A DNA stretch of 64,000 nt from Palaemon carinicauda (taxonomy: Eukaryota; Arthropoda; Malacostraca; Decapoda; Palaemonidae). Position 1 is the first letter of the stretch, and each line of letters opens with the position of its first letter. The notes under the pieces were generated by a model, which was not told where the DNA came from, made no database searches, and saw only the letters and a program-made list of their open reading frames with translations. This document shows positions 34,301 to 45,888 of this stretch, piece by piece. The position numbers were made by a program, and so were the translations under genes. The DNA lies in contig NC_090728.1 of the NCBI RefSeq assembly GCF_036898095.1, positions 92,808,312 through 92,872,311 of the forward strand, read 5' to 3'.

Positions 34301-35002
34301 TTCGGAGGTCGGAGGGTGTTGCACCTGTCCGAGGTCGTCTTCATCTTTGTTCGACGTTCTACGCAGAGGACCCTCCTCGACGAGTACCGACTGTTGTTGC
34401 TGCTTCTCCTGCCAGATCTTCTAGTCTTCACCTCCGTTCCTGGACGCAGATGCGCAGTGGGCGCCAACACACCCAGTTTACAACGGGCACCGGTACCTTC
34501 GGGTCTAAGGGGCTTATTCCACAGTGTGGGTAAGTCCCTTAAGTGCCAGTTTTTTTCCTGTGCGCCCACGATCTCCTGCGCGCGGGCGCTAGCGCTCGCC
34601 TGCTGTGGACCACGATCTCCGGTAGCTGAGTCTCGCTGTAGATCTTCTGCCTGCTCACCAGTGCTCATATGTCCTTCTGGGCGCCAGCTCTCTTCAGTGC
34701 TCACCTGTTCTTCTGTGCGCCAGCTCTCTTCAGTTCGCCAGCGCACACCTGCATGCCCTTTCCTGCTACGCGCCCGTGGGCGCCAACGGTTTTCCTGAAC
34801 GCCCAGGATCGCCTGCTTGGCAGCTGGCATCAGCGCTCTTCTTCCTGATGCACCTGCGCGCTAATGTTCGCCCTCTCGCCCACGATCTATCAGACCTGGA
34901 CACAGGCAAGAAGTCTTCCTGTCGCCTTCTCACCGTCAACCTTCTCTAGTCTCTTACGCGTCAGCGATCTCCTACGATTCTTCGCCTGCACGCTAGCGTT
35001 TT

Positions 35003-35260
35003 TAACGCACCACCGCTCGCCATCGCTTGCCAACGCGCCATCGCTTGCCAACGCGCCATCGCTTGCCAACGCGCCATCGCTTGCCATCGCTTGCCATCGC
35101 GCCATCGCTTGCCAACGCGCCATCGCTTGCCAACGCGCCTTCACTTGCGTTCGGGCCATCGCTCGCCAAGACGCGCCATCGCTCGTCAACGCGCCATCGC
35201 CCGCCTACGCGCCATCGCCCGCCTACGCGCCATCGCCCGCCTACGCGCCATCGGTCTCCC
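35003..35260 (+). repeat. 18-bp minisatellite (SLANAP/SPAYAP)
   Basis: Units of 18 bp such as 'tcgcttgccaacgcgcca' repeat about 12 times with two internal variants. In one frame they encode Ser-Leu-Ala-Asn-Ala-Pro and later Ser-Pro-Ala-Tyr-Ala-Pro. The other two frames are also open. The unit length is a multiple of three, so expansion would keep frame. Confidence 0.9.
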
Positions 35261-35679
35261 GGTCGCCTGCGCTCGCCCTCGCAACCGCGCACCCACGTGT
35301 CCACGCGCCCACGCGATCACACGCCCACGCGCCCGCGTGCCCGCGCGCGAACCAACGGTTTTCCATCGCGCGAGCGCCAGCGTGACTCCTGCCAGTAAGC
35401 CATCGCTCGCCAACGCGCCGTCGCTCGCCTACGCGTCATCGCTTGCTTGCACACTATCGGATTCCGACCGCCAGCTCTCGCCCTTCCAACCACGCTCGCC
35501 CTCCTAATGCGCTCCCTCGCGCACTTTCTTCTGCGCGCTTGCGTGCCCGCGCATGGGCACTTCCACGTTCGTCCACGAGCGAACCATTGATTTACCATCG
35601 CGCGAGCTCCAGGGCGATTGCGACCGCGATTCCCGTCGGGGTTTCGCAACACGGGCAACCTGGCGAGTCTTCTGGAGCG

Positions 35680-37475
35680 CGTATTTCCAGAACATGAGGC
35701 TAAACTAACTAGTTTAGCTTTTCGATCTCGTGAGATTAAAGCTCTGTTGATGGACCTTGATGCTTATGGAGGTGTAGACCCAAATGGTATTTTTCCTTTG
35801 TTTTTTATAAAGACAGCAGATTTCTTAGCTCCAAAGTTATCTGTTATTTTGCGCAAGTTAGCAAGAAGAGGAGCTTTTAGCACGAGTTGGAGAATTGGTA
35901 ATGTTACTCCTCTATGTAAATGTGTTTGTGGTAGCTCAAGTCCCACTGATTACCGCCCAATTTCCATAACTCCCATATTATCTAAAGTTTTTGAACGTCT
36001 TCTGGCAAAACGTCTTAATAGGTTTGCTGAAGGTAATCATCTACTCCCTAGTTTGCAATTTGGTTTTCGTAAAGGCCTTGGAGCATGTGATGCCCTTCTT
36101 ACAATCTCCAATGCTGTACAGCAATCCCTTGATTGTGGTCGGGAAGTTCGTATGATTGGCCTTGATTTTAGTGCTGCCTTTGACCGTGTTAATCATGAGG
36201 CCCTTGTTTTCAAACTGAAACAGTTGGGAGTGGGTGGGTCGTTTCTTAGCATTATTATTGATTTTTTAAGTAATAGATCTCAAAGAGTTGTTGTTGATGG
36301 GCACCATAGTGATTATAGGAATGTGATATCCGGTGTTCCACAGGGTAGTGTTCTTGGCCCATTACTTTTTATACTATATACACATGACATGTGGTTTGGC
36401 CTAGAAAACAAGCTTGTTGCATATGCTGATGATGCTACTCTCTTTGCATCAATTCCATCCCCTGAATGTAGATCTAGGGTTGGTGAATCTCTTAATAGAG
36501 ATTTAGCTAGAATTAGTGCATGGTGCAAATTATGGGGTATGAAGTTGAATCCTAACAAAACTCAAAGTATGATTATAAGTAGGTCAAGGACGGTGGTTCC
36601 TCAACATCCGGATCTCAGTATTGATAATGTTTCTTTAAATATGTATGACTCTTTCAAAATTTTAGGTGTGATTCTCGACAGTAAATTTACTTTTGAGAAA
36701 CATATAAGGTCTGTGTCTTCTTAAATTTCACAAAAAATAGGCTTATTGAGAAAGTCTTTCAAGATTTTCGGTGATCAATCTATTCTGAAGAAGTGTTTTA
36801 ATTCTTTCATTCTACCTTGTTTTGAGTATTGTTCTCCTGTCTGGTCTTCAGCTGCTGATTCTCATCTTAATTTGTTGGACAGAAACTTACGGTCTATTAA
36901 ATTTCTTATTCCTGATCTAGATATTAATCTCTGGCACCGTCGTTCAATTAGTTCATTATGCATGTTGCATAAGATTTTTCACACCTCTGACCATCCTTTA
37001 CATTCAGATCTCCCTGGACAATTCTATCCTGTTCGTAATACTAGGCAGGCAGTTAATTCTAATAGCCAGGCCTTCTCCATCACGAGGCTCAATACTATGC
37101 AGTACTCTAGAAGTTTTATTCCAGCTGTGACCAAGTTGTGGAATGATCTTCCTAATCGGGTGGTTGAATCAGTAGAACTTCAAAAGTTCAAAGTTGGAGC
37201 AAATGCTTTTTTGTTGACCAGGCGGACATAGTCTTTTTATAGTTTATTTATGACATATTTGTTTTTGATGTTGTTGATAGTTTATTATATGACATGTCTG
37301 TTTTGACGTTGTTTCTTATTTTAGAATGATTTATTGTTAATTTGTTCTCTTCATTTATTTATTTCCTTATTTCCTTTCCTCACTGGGCTATTTTTCCCTG
37401 TTGGAGCCCCTGGGCTTATAGCATCTTGCTTTTCCAACTAGGGTTGTAGCTTGGATAGTAATAATAATAATAATA
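35680..37475 (+). mobile_element. LINE copy 2 (longest copy), inserted in DIRS-3
   Basis: A 5'-truncated non-LTR element of about 1.8 kb, ending in the 3' UTR (from 37232), the conserved tail and (TAA)n at 37458-37477. It is nearly identical to copy 1 over their overlap. The left boundary in gag sequence is approximate, because the 5' end is truncated and no clear target duplication is visible. DIRS-3 resumes with 'gtgcaagagcagg'. Confidence 0.85.
35690..37231 (+). pseudogene. LINE reverse transcriptase with one internal stop
   Basis: An RT domain almost entire. In order: 'GNVTPLCKCVCGSSSPTDYR' (motif 1/2), 'LQFGFRKGLGACDALL', 'MIGLDFSAAFDRVNHE' (motif A, catalytic Asp), 'SGVPQGSVLGPLLF' (motif B), 'YADDATLF' (motif C, both Asp) and 'NPNKTQSMI' (motif D). 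Then a thumb and a C-terminal region end at 37231. One in-frame TAA at 36722-36724 interrupts it, where copy 1 has a serine codon. The endonuclease is absent. Everything else is open, so the copy inserted recently. Confidence 0.9.
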
Positions 37476-38169
37476 ATGTGCAAGAGCAGGAAGAATCTTC
37501 AGGGAGGTCTGAGCAACATTCTTCTTTCCAGAACCTGGTTTAGCCCTTCCTCCTCACCATTCCCTGGAAGGGTCTTGCCAGGGAGTTTTTCTTTCGAGAT
37601 TTCTCCGTCGGGCAGGGGGTGACTGGTTTAGCCCTTCCTCTTCACCACTTCGTGGAAGAGGCTTACCAGGCCTTTCCCTCCCCGGTTGCGACCCGAGGTT
37701 TTTGTACAAGGAAGCTCCAGGAAGATCATGGGTACTTTCCTTCTCTCGGGCTCAAGCACCTTTGCGTTCCGTCGCCAAGTTTCGAACTTGCGGGCAAACT
37801 CGATGTTGGAGCATCTAGACGCAGTGACCGAGGGCTTCCTCTCGGGAGTCCCACCCATGGATGTTAACAAGCTCAGACACTCTTCCATCCTTGGGAAGAG
37901 CTTGTTTGAGCCCAAGGACAGAGAAATGGACAGCTGTTGTGTGGAGGAAGTCGAATTCTGTTTTTACTCCTCCAAGGCACTTACTTCCAGACCCTGCGAG
38001 CCTCCGACGCCTCTTCATTCGGCCTCGTCAGCCTAGGTTATCGGAACCGGCTACGGCAGCTAAGACAAGGTGTACAATAGCAGTCCCCTCCTATCAGGGA
38101 CAGGTAGGACGGGAAGTTCTTCCAGGGAGGCATAATCCTAGAGGGAGCGGCAGAGTTCACAAACTCTAG

Positions 38170-39750
38170 GATTGGCAACCCCCCTTGCAGGTCTCACACT
38201 GGGGGGATGCCCAAGGTTACTCGTCCGGATAACAGCTTCCCGATGCCGATTCCTGCACGATCTCCGCGTTCAGCCAAGGATATCGCGCCTCGCTCTTAAC
38301 ATCTCTCCTCCACTGTCAGCGAATCCAGTATCGCTGAGCCTCTATGCCATGTGTCAGCAAGAGGTTTGCCCGTTGGGCAGAAGGAGCCATGCTTTAGGAG
38401 AAGGTCCTCCATAGGGTCGGTGACGGCTTCCCCCAGCCGGCTTCTTCAGTCGATCCTTTCTTGTAGGAAAGCATCTGAGACGGGAGTTCCGTCGTTGACC
38501 TCTCAGCTCTGATCAAGTTTGTCGAACAAACTTCGTCCAGCGTGGAACAGCAGAGTCGATCAGACTGGTAACGAGACCGCAAGACTCCTTATACCCTGGA
38601 TCAGAAGGACGGGTACTTCCAGGTCCCATTACATCCATTTTCCATGAAGCACTTGGAATTCAGCCTAGACTACAGATGTTCCTGCTTAAGATGCTCTGTG
38701 GCGATCCCACCGCAGCATCGCAGGTTTTCACCAGAGAACTCTTCCTGCTTTCCTCATGGCCGCTCAGGAGCAGGCTTCCGCCTCCTTCGCTTTTTGGAGG
38801 TCTGGCCAACTCCGGTAGTCTCGGGTTCGACCTTCTTCAACACCGGGACAAGCTTCCGGGACTTTACCAAGAGTGAGGGATCATGGTAATTTGCTAGGAG
38901 CCTTCTCTACTTCTGCCTCAACGTCTGGAATATCTAGCCATGATATTGACTCCTTCTCCGAGCCTTCCCTTCAGTTGACTGTGGCGAGGCTGAGGAGAGT
39001 CGCAGAACCTTTTCTCAGTCAAGGAGAGCTTTCAGCCCTATCTTGGAACGTTTCTTGGGTCTCCTATCCTCATTGACCCGTCTACGTCCGGAACAGGCGC
39101 CTCAGGGTAAGTTCCCTGTTAGGCAGCCCAAGTTCCGGTGGAATCAAAGCAACGATTAACCGGACTTTCTGGCCCCTATGGGACCAGCGGAATGATTAGA
39201 CCTGCAATGGGTGTTGACCTGTGGAACCTCTTGCATGGGAGTGGATATTCTCGTCCTTCCCCCGCATTTGATGCTGTTCTCGGACTCGTCAAAGAAAAGG
39301 GGGGGGCCATGTTCCGGTTCAGGCCTATTGTCAGGACCTGAGGGGTACCTCCTCATCATTCAGGTAGGCTTAGAGGCCGTAGTCTGGCCCTTCTACAGAT
39401 CCTACAGATCCTGCCGAGTCGCTCCGTGTGCGACAACTCCATGGTACTGGCATATTCCAACCAGCAGGGAGGTACATTTTCATACTTTCGCATCTTGCGG
39501 TAGGGATACCGAGATGATCCGAAGTCCACTCGATACCGCTGTTGGCTCGCTCATTCCGGGCAGAGGCATGTTCTCTCCGACAATCTGAGCAGAGCCTCAC
39601 AGATAGAGAGCACCTGGGAGTCTTTGGCCTCTAGTAACCAGCAATTCCTGGCCTGGGGGACCTGATCACGACAGCCTGGAACTTCAAGCTTCCGCTGTAC
39701 TTCCCCCCAGTCTCAGACCCCAAGACTCTTTGGCAAGATGCTTTCCGGTG
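38170..39750 (+). pseudogene. DIRS-3 RT/RNase H relic
   Basis: Plus-strand RT relics: 'KDGYFQVPLHP' with a following 'KHLEFSLDY' at about 38600-38670 (motif A region). Then 'RLLRFLEVW' at about 38780-38815, where family members have a YLDD-type motif, so both catalytic aspartates are lost. Further on 'LSRASQ' (39586-39603) marks the end of RNase H, and 'LWQDAF' with 'DAYVFPP' the connection region. Many stops and frameshifts. Confidence 0.65.
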
Positions 39751-40189
39751 ACGGTGGGACAGCATCGACGCCTACGTCTTCCCACCATTGTTGTCTGTTG
39801 AGGAGGGGTCTCAACGAGACCAGGTTGTCTGTCAACCTTTCGATGGCCCTGAGAGCTCCGCTGCAACTATATGCAGTACGGTTTCCGGACCTTCTGCATC
39901 CCCTGACGGAACTCCCGGGAGAGCTTCTTCCACGACACAGGCTACTCAAACAACCACACTACAACATCCTTCACAAGCAGTAGCATCGCTTCGGCTTCAC
40001 GCCTGGAGACACTACGCCGCCTCCTCACAAAGAGACAACCCACAACAGGCGCGGAGCGGAGGTCGCGTCACCTGCGATAGTCATCCGCAGGGGTCTACCA
40101 GGCGAAGTGGAGAGTCGTCTGTGGTTGGTGTCATGGGAGAAGGACCTCTTCCCTTGAGGCCTCTACTCCAGCAATAACGGAGTTATTGC

Positions 40190-41080
40190 TTATCGGCGGG
40201 AGGAAACTCTTTTCCACTCTCGGCAGTGAAGCCTATCGCTCAGCCTTTCCCTGGCCTTCAGGCTGAGAGGAATAGGTTTTTTCCATCCCGCTGGATCTTT
40301 CTTCGCTCATAAAAGCTACGAATGTACCTGCCCCCAGTCGGAGTGAGACCTCCTCCATGGAGCATGGTTCGGACTCTTAAATCCCTTAAGAGAGCTTCTT
40401 ACGAACCATTACGTCAGGCCTCTGATCGTCGTCCGTCTTGGAGGACGGTGCTCCTGCTCGCTCTGGCCTCGGCCAGTGTGTAGGCAATCTTCATGGTCAC
40501 GTACGACTCCGCCCTTTCAAGAGAATAGGGCGAGGTAACATTCAGGTTCGCTCCTGAGTTGTTTTCTTGACTCAGAATCTTGGAGTCCCGGACCTTCGGT
40601 TCGACTCCTTTAAGATTTCGAGTCTCCGTTCTGTATCATATGACCCAGACCTTCTCCTTCTTGCCAGTAAAGGAACCGAGGGGTTATCTTTGAGAACAGC
40701 TGCAGTTTGTCCTCACGTGCAAGCCCGGTTTGGGAGCATAGGAAGGACACAGGGGAGAGTCACCAGTATACCTTTTCAGCTCGGACTCAAGGGCATTCAT
40801 CTCGACCTGAATCCAGACCCTCCCCCTACAGCCTGATGTCGGATACATCGCAACGTCCCTCGCCTTCAAGAAGTACTCTGTGACGCAGGTGCTACAAGCT
40901 GGAGTCTGGAAGCGTCTAATGACCTTCGCAGCCCACTTCCTGCAGGACGTGACCCACGGGTATCGATACGTTTCTATCGCTCTGTGGTGGCTACACAACA
41001 GCTGGTCTAACCTCAGGCTCCTTTTTGGACAGGTAGCAGAAGGTTGAGGGCATTGTTACCAGTTTTAGACTGCATGAACG
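40190..41080 (+). pseudogene. DIRS-3 tyrosine recombinase relic
   Basis: Fragments in several frames: 'LLLALASA' followed by a degenerated Arg region near 40450-40480, and 'SVTQVLQAGVWKRLMTFAAHFLQDV' (in part) near 40875-40950. The VWKR-x-TF signature precedes the position of the nucleophilic tyrosine. There the codon reads TTC (Phe) in 'AHFLQDV', while relatives have FYL. So the catalytic Tyr appears replaced; this depends on a by-eye alignment. Confidence 0.6.
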
Positions 41081-41486
41081 GAAGAAGTATGTCTGGCCCT
41101 TACTTCTTTCTTCATCGTCCCCTCTACTGGGGAAGCAGCATCCTGGTCTCTGCATAGCTGGCCTCAAACCTCTGCAGGTAAACCATGCTTCCTTGTGTTC
41201 CAAGTAATGAGACAATACTGTCGCGTCCCCCATACCCTGACGAGGTGGTATTGAGAACGTCCTAACCCAGAGTTCCTTCTGGAACTCCAGGTCAACTGCT
41301 TAGGACGGGTCACACTTTCTTCCTTCACACACAAGCTTATGTAGGCCACACGTTTCCTTGCGGAGCAAGGAACTTGTGAGGTGCAGGGACTCCTTTTCTC
41401 GAGTGCGACTCACTCGGATTCTGAGTCCCTGGGTAAGCCAAAGCCAGTATGGCTGGGGACTTTCCATCCTTCCTAAGGGGTAAGTC

Positions 41487-41587
41487 ACCCAATGTAAATA
41501 GCGTGGTTTGTATTTCGGTTACGGAACAAATGACAAATTCGGAGATAATTTTTATTTTTCCTAACGATACAAACCTTAGCTATTTAC
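41487..41587 (+). repeat. DIRS-3 internal complementary region
   Basis: 41488-41521 is the complement of the left terminus (32492-32527). 41529-41587 is the complement of the right terminus (41787-41838). The joined complement reads '...tttgtcatttgttccgtaaccg...', the circle junction. Confidence 0.85.
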
Positions 41588-42406
41588 ACATATTTGCCCG
41601 CCAGCCCTGTCCCCCAAGTCAAGTCCTACCTCTGAGTGAAGTGAGACATTTCACCGGTGTGAGGGGGGGAGGGGTAGCAAGCTACCCCTCCCCCTACCCC
41701 TGCTAACCAGCGCGGGGTATTAAACCCTCGTTAAAATCTAATGGCTCGTCAATTTTAGCTACGCCGAAAGTAAACCCAATGTAAATAGCTAAGGTTTGTA
41801 TGGTTAGGAAAAATACAAAATATCTCCGAATTTGTCATTTTTCATGCTGCGAAACGAGACGCGAAGATTTTTCCGACTCATATTGCGAAAAATGTTTCAT
41901 GCTACGAAACAAGGTACAGTATGAGATTTGCCCAACTGCCGAGACTAATTTTAAAATTCGGTTGCCGCCAGCCATAAACTCGCCACCATCTTCCTGTGTT
42001 CCCATTGGTTATCTCCCTACTCTGATGCTAGTTAATGCCATACGATCCTGCTTTCCTATTGGTTAGCATCTATCCCATCATGCATCTACGTATTGGCTTG
42101 TCTTTATCATTTCGTTTTGGCAGCGCTATCGTTCAGATTGAATTCTTTTTGGTGATTTGGCTTGTCTGCTTTTACTTACTGAACTGTTATCGTGTTGCGT
42201 TATTCAACTTTAGGCCAGTCAACGGGATTGAATAAGGAAAAAATTCATGGAAAGGTGGAACAAGCTTCATTATCTTTGTAATAAGGTATTTAATAATGAA
42301 TAAATTTTGCACCCCTCTACCGTCCTGGATTTGAAAAAATGGGGGCAAAAATTTTTTTTTTTTTGCAAATATCTCACTTGGGACTCACTTTACCAGAAAA
42401 TACATA

Positions 42407-44912
42407 CAGTGATACCTCGGTACTCGACCATAATCCGTTCGAGATCCGTGTTCGACCTCCGATTTGTTCGAGTACCGAATTTTTTTTCCCCATAAGAAAT
42501 AATGGTATATATTCTATTCCGTTCCCAAGCACTCGAACAGGCCCAAAATATTAATAAAACGTGTACCTAAACAACAATAATTATCTAAATGTGTATGAAA
42601 TTGGTCAGAAAATCCTATAAAACAATTTTAAACCATTTACTGTACTAAAATAAAACAATTTTAAACCATTTTCTGTACTGTAGTGAACATACCTTTGAGC
42701 AGCGGTTCGATGGCATACAGGGATGGATGTGGAGAGGATGGAAGGGGGAGGTTACTGCTTGGAAGGAGAGTCCCCTTCCATGATGTGGCGGGGTAGTTCT
42801 CCTTCAGGAGTTGTTTCTCTCTCCAATGAAAGGGTGGGCAGATCTATTTCAGGGGTTTCTTCTCTTCTTTGTCTCTTCTTTGGAGGAGAAACAGGCTTTG
42901 ATGTAGCAGCTTTCTTTTCTTTTGTGAAAAAACTGGTCTATTGTTAATTGTTTCTTCCTCCTCTGCAGTATTCTTCGAAAATGATACATGACACTATCAT
43001 TAAACATATGCACTGCCCGGTTTGCTACTGCAATTTCTGGGTGGTATTTTTCAGCAAAAGCCTGCACATCTGCCCACTTGGAACAAATTTCATTGATGAG
43101 AGAACTTGGAACATCCTCCCTTACCTCATCCTCTTCTGAAGATTCCTGCTCCACAATCAGATCCTGCTGCTGTTGTTGTTGCAGGTGCAACAATTCCTCC
43201 ACAGTCAACTCGGTAGAATGGCTTTCTACAAGCTCATCAATATCATCCTTGTCGACCTCAAGCCCCAAACTCCTGCCCATGACAACAATTTCCTCAACGA
43301 CATCAGTGTCATCAGAAATTACAGGGGTAGCAGTGCTTGGACCCGCCTCTGGTTGGAAACCTTCAAACTCCCTCTCTGTGACACATGATGGCCACAGCTT
43401 ACGCCAGGCAGAGTTCAATGTCCTATAGGTCACACCTCGCCAAGCTTGGTCAATCATGTTAACAGAGTTGAGGATGCTGAAGTGTTCCTTCCAGAATTCC
43501 TTTAGGGTCAACTTCGTGTCACTGGTCACTTCAAAACACTTTCTGAAAAGGGCCTTGGTATAGAGTTTTTTGAAGTTTGAAATGACCTGTTGGTCCATGG
43601 GCTGGAGTATGGGAGTAGTATTGGGGGGCAAGAATTTGATTTTGATAAAGCTGTATTCTTCTTTCAAGTCATCCTCGAGACCTGGAGGATGTGCAGGAGC
43701 ATTGTCCATAACCAGAAGACATTTCATTGGCAAGCTCTTTTCAATGAGGTAAGCCTTAACCTGGGGGGCAAACACTTCGTTTATCCACTCAGTAAAGAAT
43801 TGTCTTGTGACCCAAGATTTAGTGTTCGAGCGCCACATAACTGGTAGTGCACTTTTACAAATATTATTTCGTTTGAACACCCGGGGGTTGTCCGAGTGGT
43901 ACACTAACAAGGGTTTGATCTTGCAATCGCCACTTGCATTTGCACACAGCAACAATGTTAGCCTATCTTTCATTGGCTTGTGACCTGGCATCTTCGTCTC
44001 GTCCTTGGTAATGTACGTATTGGCTGGCATTTTCTTCCAAAATAACCCAGTCTCATCACAATTAAAGACTTGTTGTGCGATCAAATTTTGTTCATTTATG
44101 TACCGATCGAATTCCCCCACGTATTTATCGGCTGCAATTTGATCCGAACTAGCTGCCTCCCCATGCCTAGTAACACGATGAATACCTGTTCTATTACGAA
44201 ACTTTTCAAACCAACCCCTGCTCGCTTTAAATGTAAATGAATCACTTTCACTGGTACTCGGACTTTTCTTCACTAATTCTTCATAGATATGCAACGCTTT
44301 TTCACAAATGAACGCTTCACTAACACTTTCCCCGGCCAACTGTTTTTCTTTAATAAATATTAAAAGCAACTTTTCCATCTCCTCAATCACTTGTGGCCTT
44401 TGCTTAGTTACCGCCGTAACTCCCGTTGCAACATTCGCCTTCTTAATCATTTCTTTATGCTTTAAAAACGTAGAAATGGTCGACTTCGCCATTCCGTATT
44501 CTACCGCTAAATCGGACACTCGTACACCATTCTCATATTTCGCTATAATTTCCTTCTTCAACTCGATCGTTGTTCGCACTGTTTTCCTCTTCTCCTTCCC
44601 CTTAACACTCATTACTTTCTTGGGACTCATTATGAAAGCTAAAAAAGCAATTAAAAGCACTGAAAATCACTAAATCACAACGAATGCTGATCGCGCGTTG
44701 TCTGAGTGACGCTCTCGAGAGAACTGATGCTTCCCGAACAAGCGAGAGTGGCCGAGATGGCGCGATCATCACAAAGCCCATGCGGTCGTCACGTGTTCGG
44801 CTGGTCGAGTACCGAATTTTTGGTCGAGCACCGCAGCAAAAATTTCTCGAAAATTTTGGTCGAACTCCGAATTGTTCGAGTATAGAGTCGTTCGACTACC
44901 GAGGTATCACTG
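42407..44912 (-). mobile_element. Tigger-A: full-length DNA transposon
   Basis: 2506 bp bounded by inverted termini whose first 16 bases are identical (CAGTGATACCTCGGTA), flanked by TA at 42405-42406 and 44913-44914. It carries one long transposase frame on the minus strand, apparently unbroken. TIR, TA duplication and transposase together identify a Tc1/mariner-Tigger (pogo-group) element. It sits at the right margin of Tigger remnant B. Confidence 0.95.
42849..44630 (-). CDS. Tigger-A transposase, apparently intact
   Basis: DDE transposase of the pogo/Tigger/CENP-B group, which cuts out and reinserts the element at TA. The frame is open from 44660; I choose the ATG at 44630 (MSPKKVMSVK), because the preceding 10 residues are hydrophobic and unlike the family. 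Residues about 15-70 form a psq-type HTH ('IAKYENGVRVSDLAVEYG', 'AKSTISTFLK'). A CENP-B/Tc5-type DNA-binding domain follows ('KASRGWFEKFRNRTGIHR'). The DDE core has 'FNCDETGLFWKK', 'LLVMDNAPAHPP' and 'LQPMDQQVISNFKKLY', so all three acids are present. The C-terminus has a polyglutamine run and a basic tail. There is no stop or frameshift in about 590 codons, the usual family length. Confidence 0.92.
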   Translation of the reverse strand: MSPKKVMSVKGKEKRKTVRTTIELKKEIIAKYENGVRVSDLAVEYGMAKSTISTFLKHKEMIKKANVATGVTAVTKQRPQVIEEMEKLLLIFIKEKQLAGESVSEAFICEKALHIYEELVKKSPSTSESDSFTFKASRGWFEKFRNRTGIHRVTRHGEAASSDQIAADKYVGEFDRYINEQNLIAQQVFNCDETGLFWKKMPANTYITKDETKMPGHKPMKDRLTLLLCANASGDCKIKPLLVYHSDNPRVFKRNNICKSALPVMWRSNTKSWVTRQFFTEWINEVFAPQVKAYLIEKSLPMKCLLVMDNAPAHPPGLEDDLKEEYSFIKIKFLPPNTTPILQPMDQQVISNFKKLYTKALFRKCFEVTSDTKLTLKEFWKEHFSILNSVNMIDQAWRGVTYRTLNSAWRKLWPSCVTEREFEGFQPEAGPSTATPVISDDTDVVEEIVVMGRSLGLEVDKDDIDELVESHSTELTVEELLHLQQQQQQDLIVEQESSEEDEVREDVPSSLINEICSKWADVQAFAEKYHPEIAVANRAVHMFNDSVMYHFRRILQRRKKQLTIDQFFHKRKESCYIKACFSSKEETKKRRNP

Positions 44913-44914
44913 TA

Positions 44915-45100
44915 AATACATAAAATTTCCTATTATTACTCATGCATGCATATTTTGTCGCTCTATTTCTTGCCTGATGCCTTCATCCCTTGCGGGATGG
45001 TCGTGAACCAACCTCCCCAGGGAGGTTTGTTCACTTTATTTTAAACTGTATTTGCTTTGCATTAGGAGTGGGTCACTGGCCCTTCTATAATATATTCTTA
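44915..45100. other. Spacer between Tigger-A and the fossil gene
   Basis: AT-rich; contains a small inverted repeat ('cctccccagggaggtttg' near 45021). It may be 3' UTR of the fossil gene. No coding sequence recognised. Confidence 0.4.
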
Positions 45101-45104
45101 TTAT

Positions 45105-45791
45105 TCTAGAGTATTCCATGAGTTTCTTCACCCTCTGACATCAAGGAGTTTTTTAATGTGCCATCAAGAGGATCGTCACAGTCCTCTTGATCATCAATTA
45201 TCACAGAATATTTTAATGCTGCCTTATACAGCTCCAGGTGACAGTCATGCAACCTTTAGCATATTTGCATGAGACAATGTTGAGCAGGTTTAGTGGAGCT
45301 GGGTTTTTATCTGTAGTGACTGGAACCAATCCTTTTGTAGTTGCATTCCAACCCCAATTTGTTGGAGACAAGATTTCCCAACCACTTTTGCATTTGGTTA
45401 TATGTATGTAAGGTAGGAAATTGACCAGCTGCATTTTTTAGGAGGCAAAAAAGATAAAGTGAATGTACTTTTAATGAGTGACTGAGCATAGCCCAGATAT
45501 CTCAAATCAGAAAGGGATTCACATTCATTATGCCCATGTAAGTGAAGAATTAAATTCTTTCCTGCTTCAGCAATCTTTGCAGAGTCAGCAGATGGTTCTT
45601 TAAAGACAGCAACAAGATCATTTAGTTCGTGATGTTTTTCCAAAAGCCTTATGACTTAAAAAAAGGCAGTAGTAGTTTCGGACCCACTAAATGCATGTAA
45701 GAAGAGAATGTTGTCCTTGATGACTGATCCAAAGTTCATGGAATTTGGTGTGTACAGCTTGCCTTCTGTATTTCGTCTGCATGGTTTTAAG

Positions 45792-45888
<97 letters not shown>

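Larger units (their letters stand above)
33691..38160 (+). pseudogene. DIRS-3 gag-like region, repeat-expanded
   Basis: Long but broken Ser/Pro/Ala/Arg-rich frames on the + strand. It contains a ~122-bp repeat array (33820-34300) and an 18-bp minisatellite (35003-35260). LINE copy 2 interrupts it at about 35680-37475, after which a Leu/Ser-rich segment continues ('LRANSMLEHLDAVTEGFL') to about 38160. By position before RT it corresponds to gag. The bias to low-complexity GC-rich repeats sets it apart from the AT-rich surroundings. Confidence 0.6.
32485..41840 (+). mobile_element. DIRS-3: full-length but dead DIRS element
   Basis: A plus-strand DIRS retrotransposon with inverted terminal repeats (32507-32670 and about 41640-41800), an ICR at 41487-41587, a gag-like region (33.7-38.1 kb), RT/RNase H (about 38.4-39.75 kb) and a recombinase (about 40.2-41.1 kb). 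About 1.8 kb of it is LINE copy 2, inserted in the gag region. Stops and frameshifts are scattered, the RT YLDD is lost and the recombinase Tyr looks replaced. It inserted into Tigger remnant B. Confidence 0.85.
32446..42400 (+). mobile_element. Tigger-type remnant B, split by DIRS-3
   Basis: 32446-32484 ('tagtggtacctctcg', then 'ttctgcatacaaaa') looks like a Tigger TIR. Its continuation is at 41841-42400 ('ttcatgctgcgaaacgagac', 'tgctacgaaacaaggtacag'). The stretch 42235-42345 is similar, inverted, to 58825-58935 upstream of the Tigger-C transposase. No transposase frame is present in this copy. Its right end is obscured because Tigger-A inserted at 42407. Confidence 0.6.

Noticed and set aside
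34193..35507. Several 100-200-codon frames on both strands
   Set aside because: GC-rich repetitive gag sequence leaves all frames open; only the + strand order gag-RT-recombinase makes sense.
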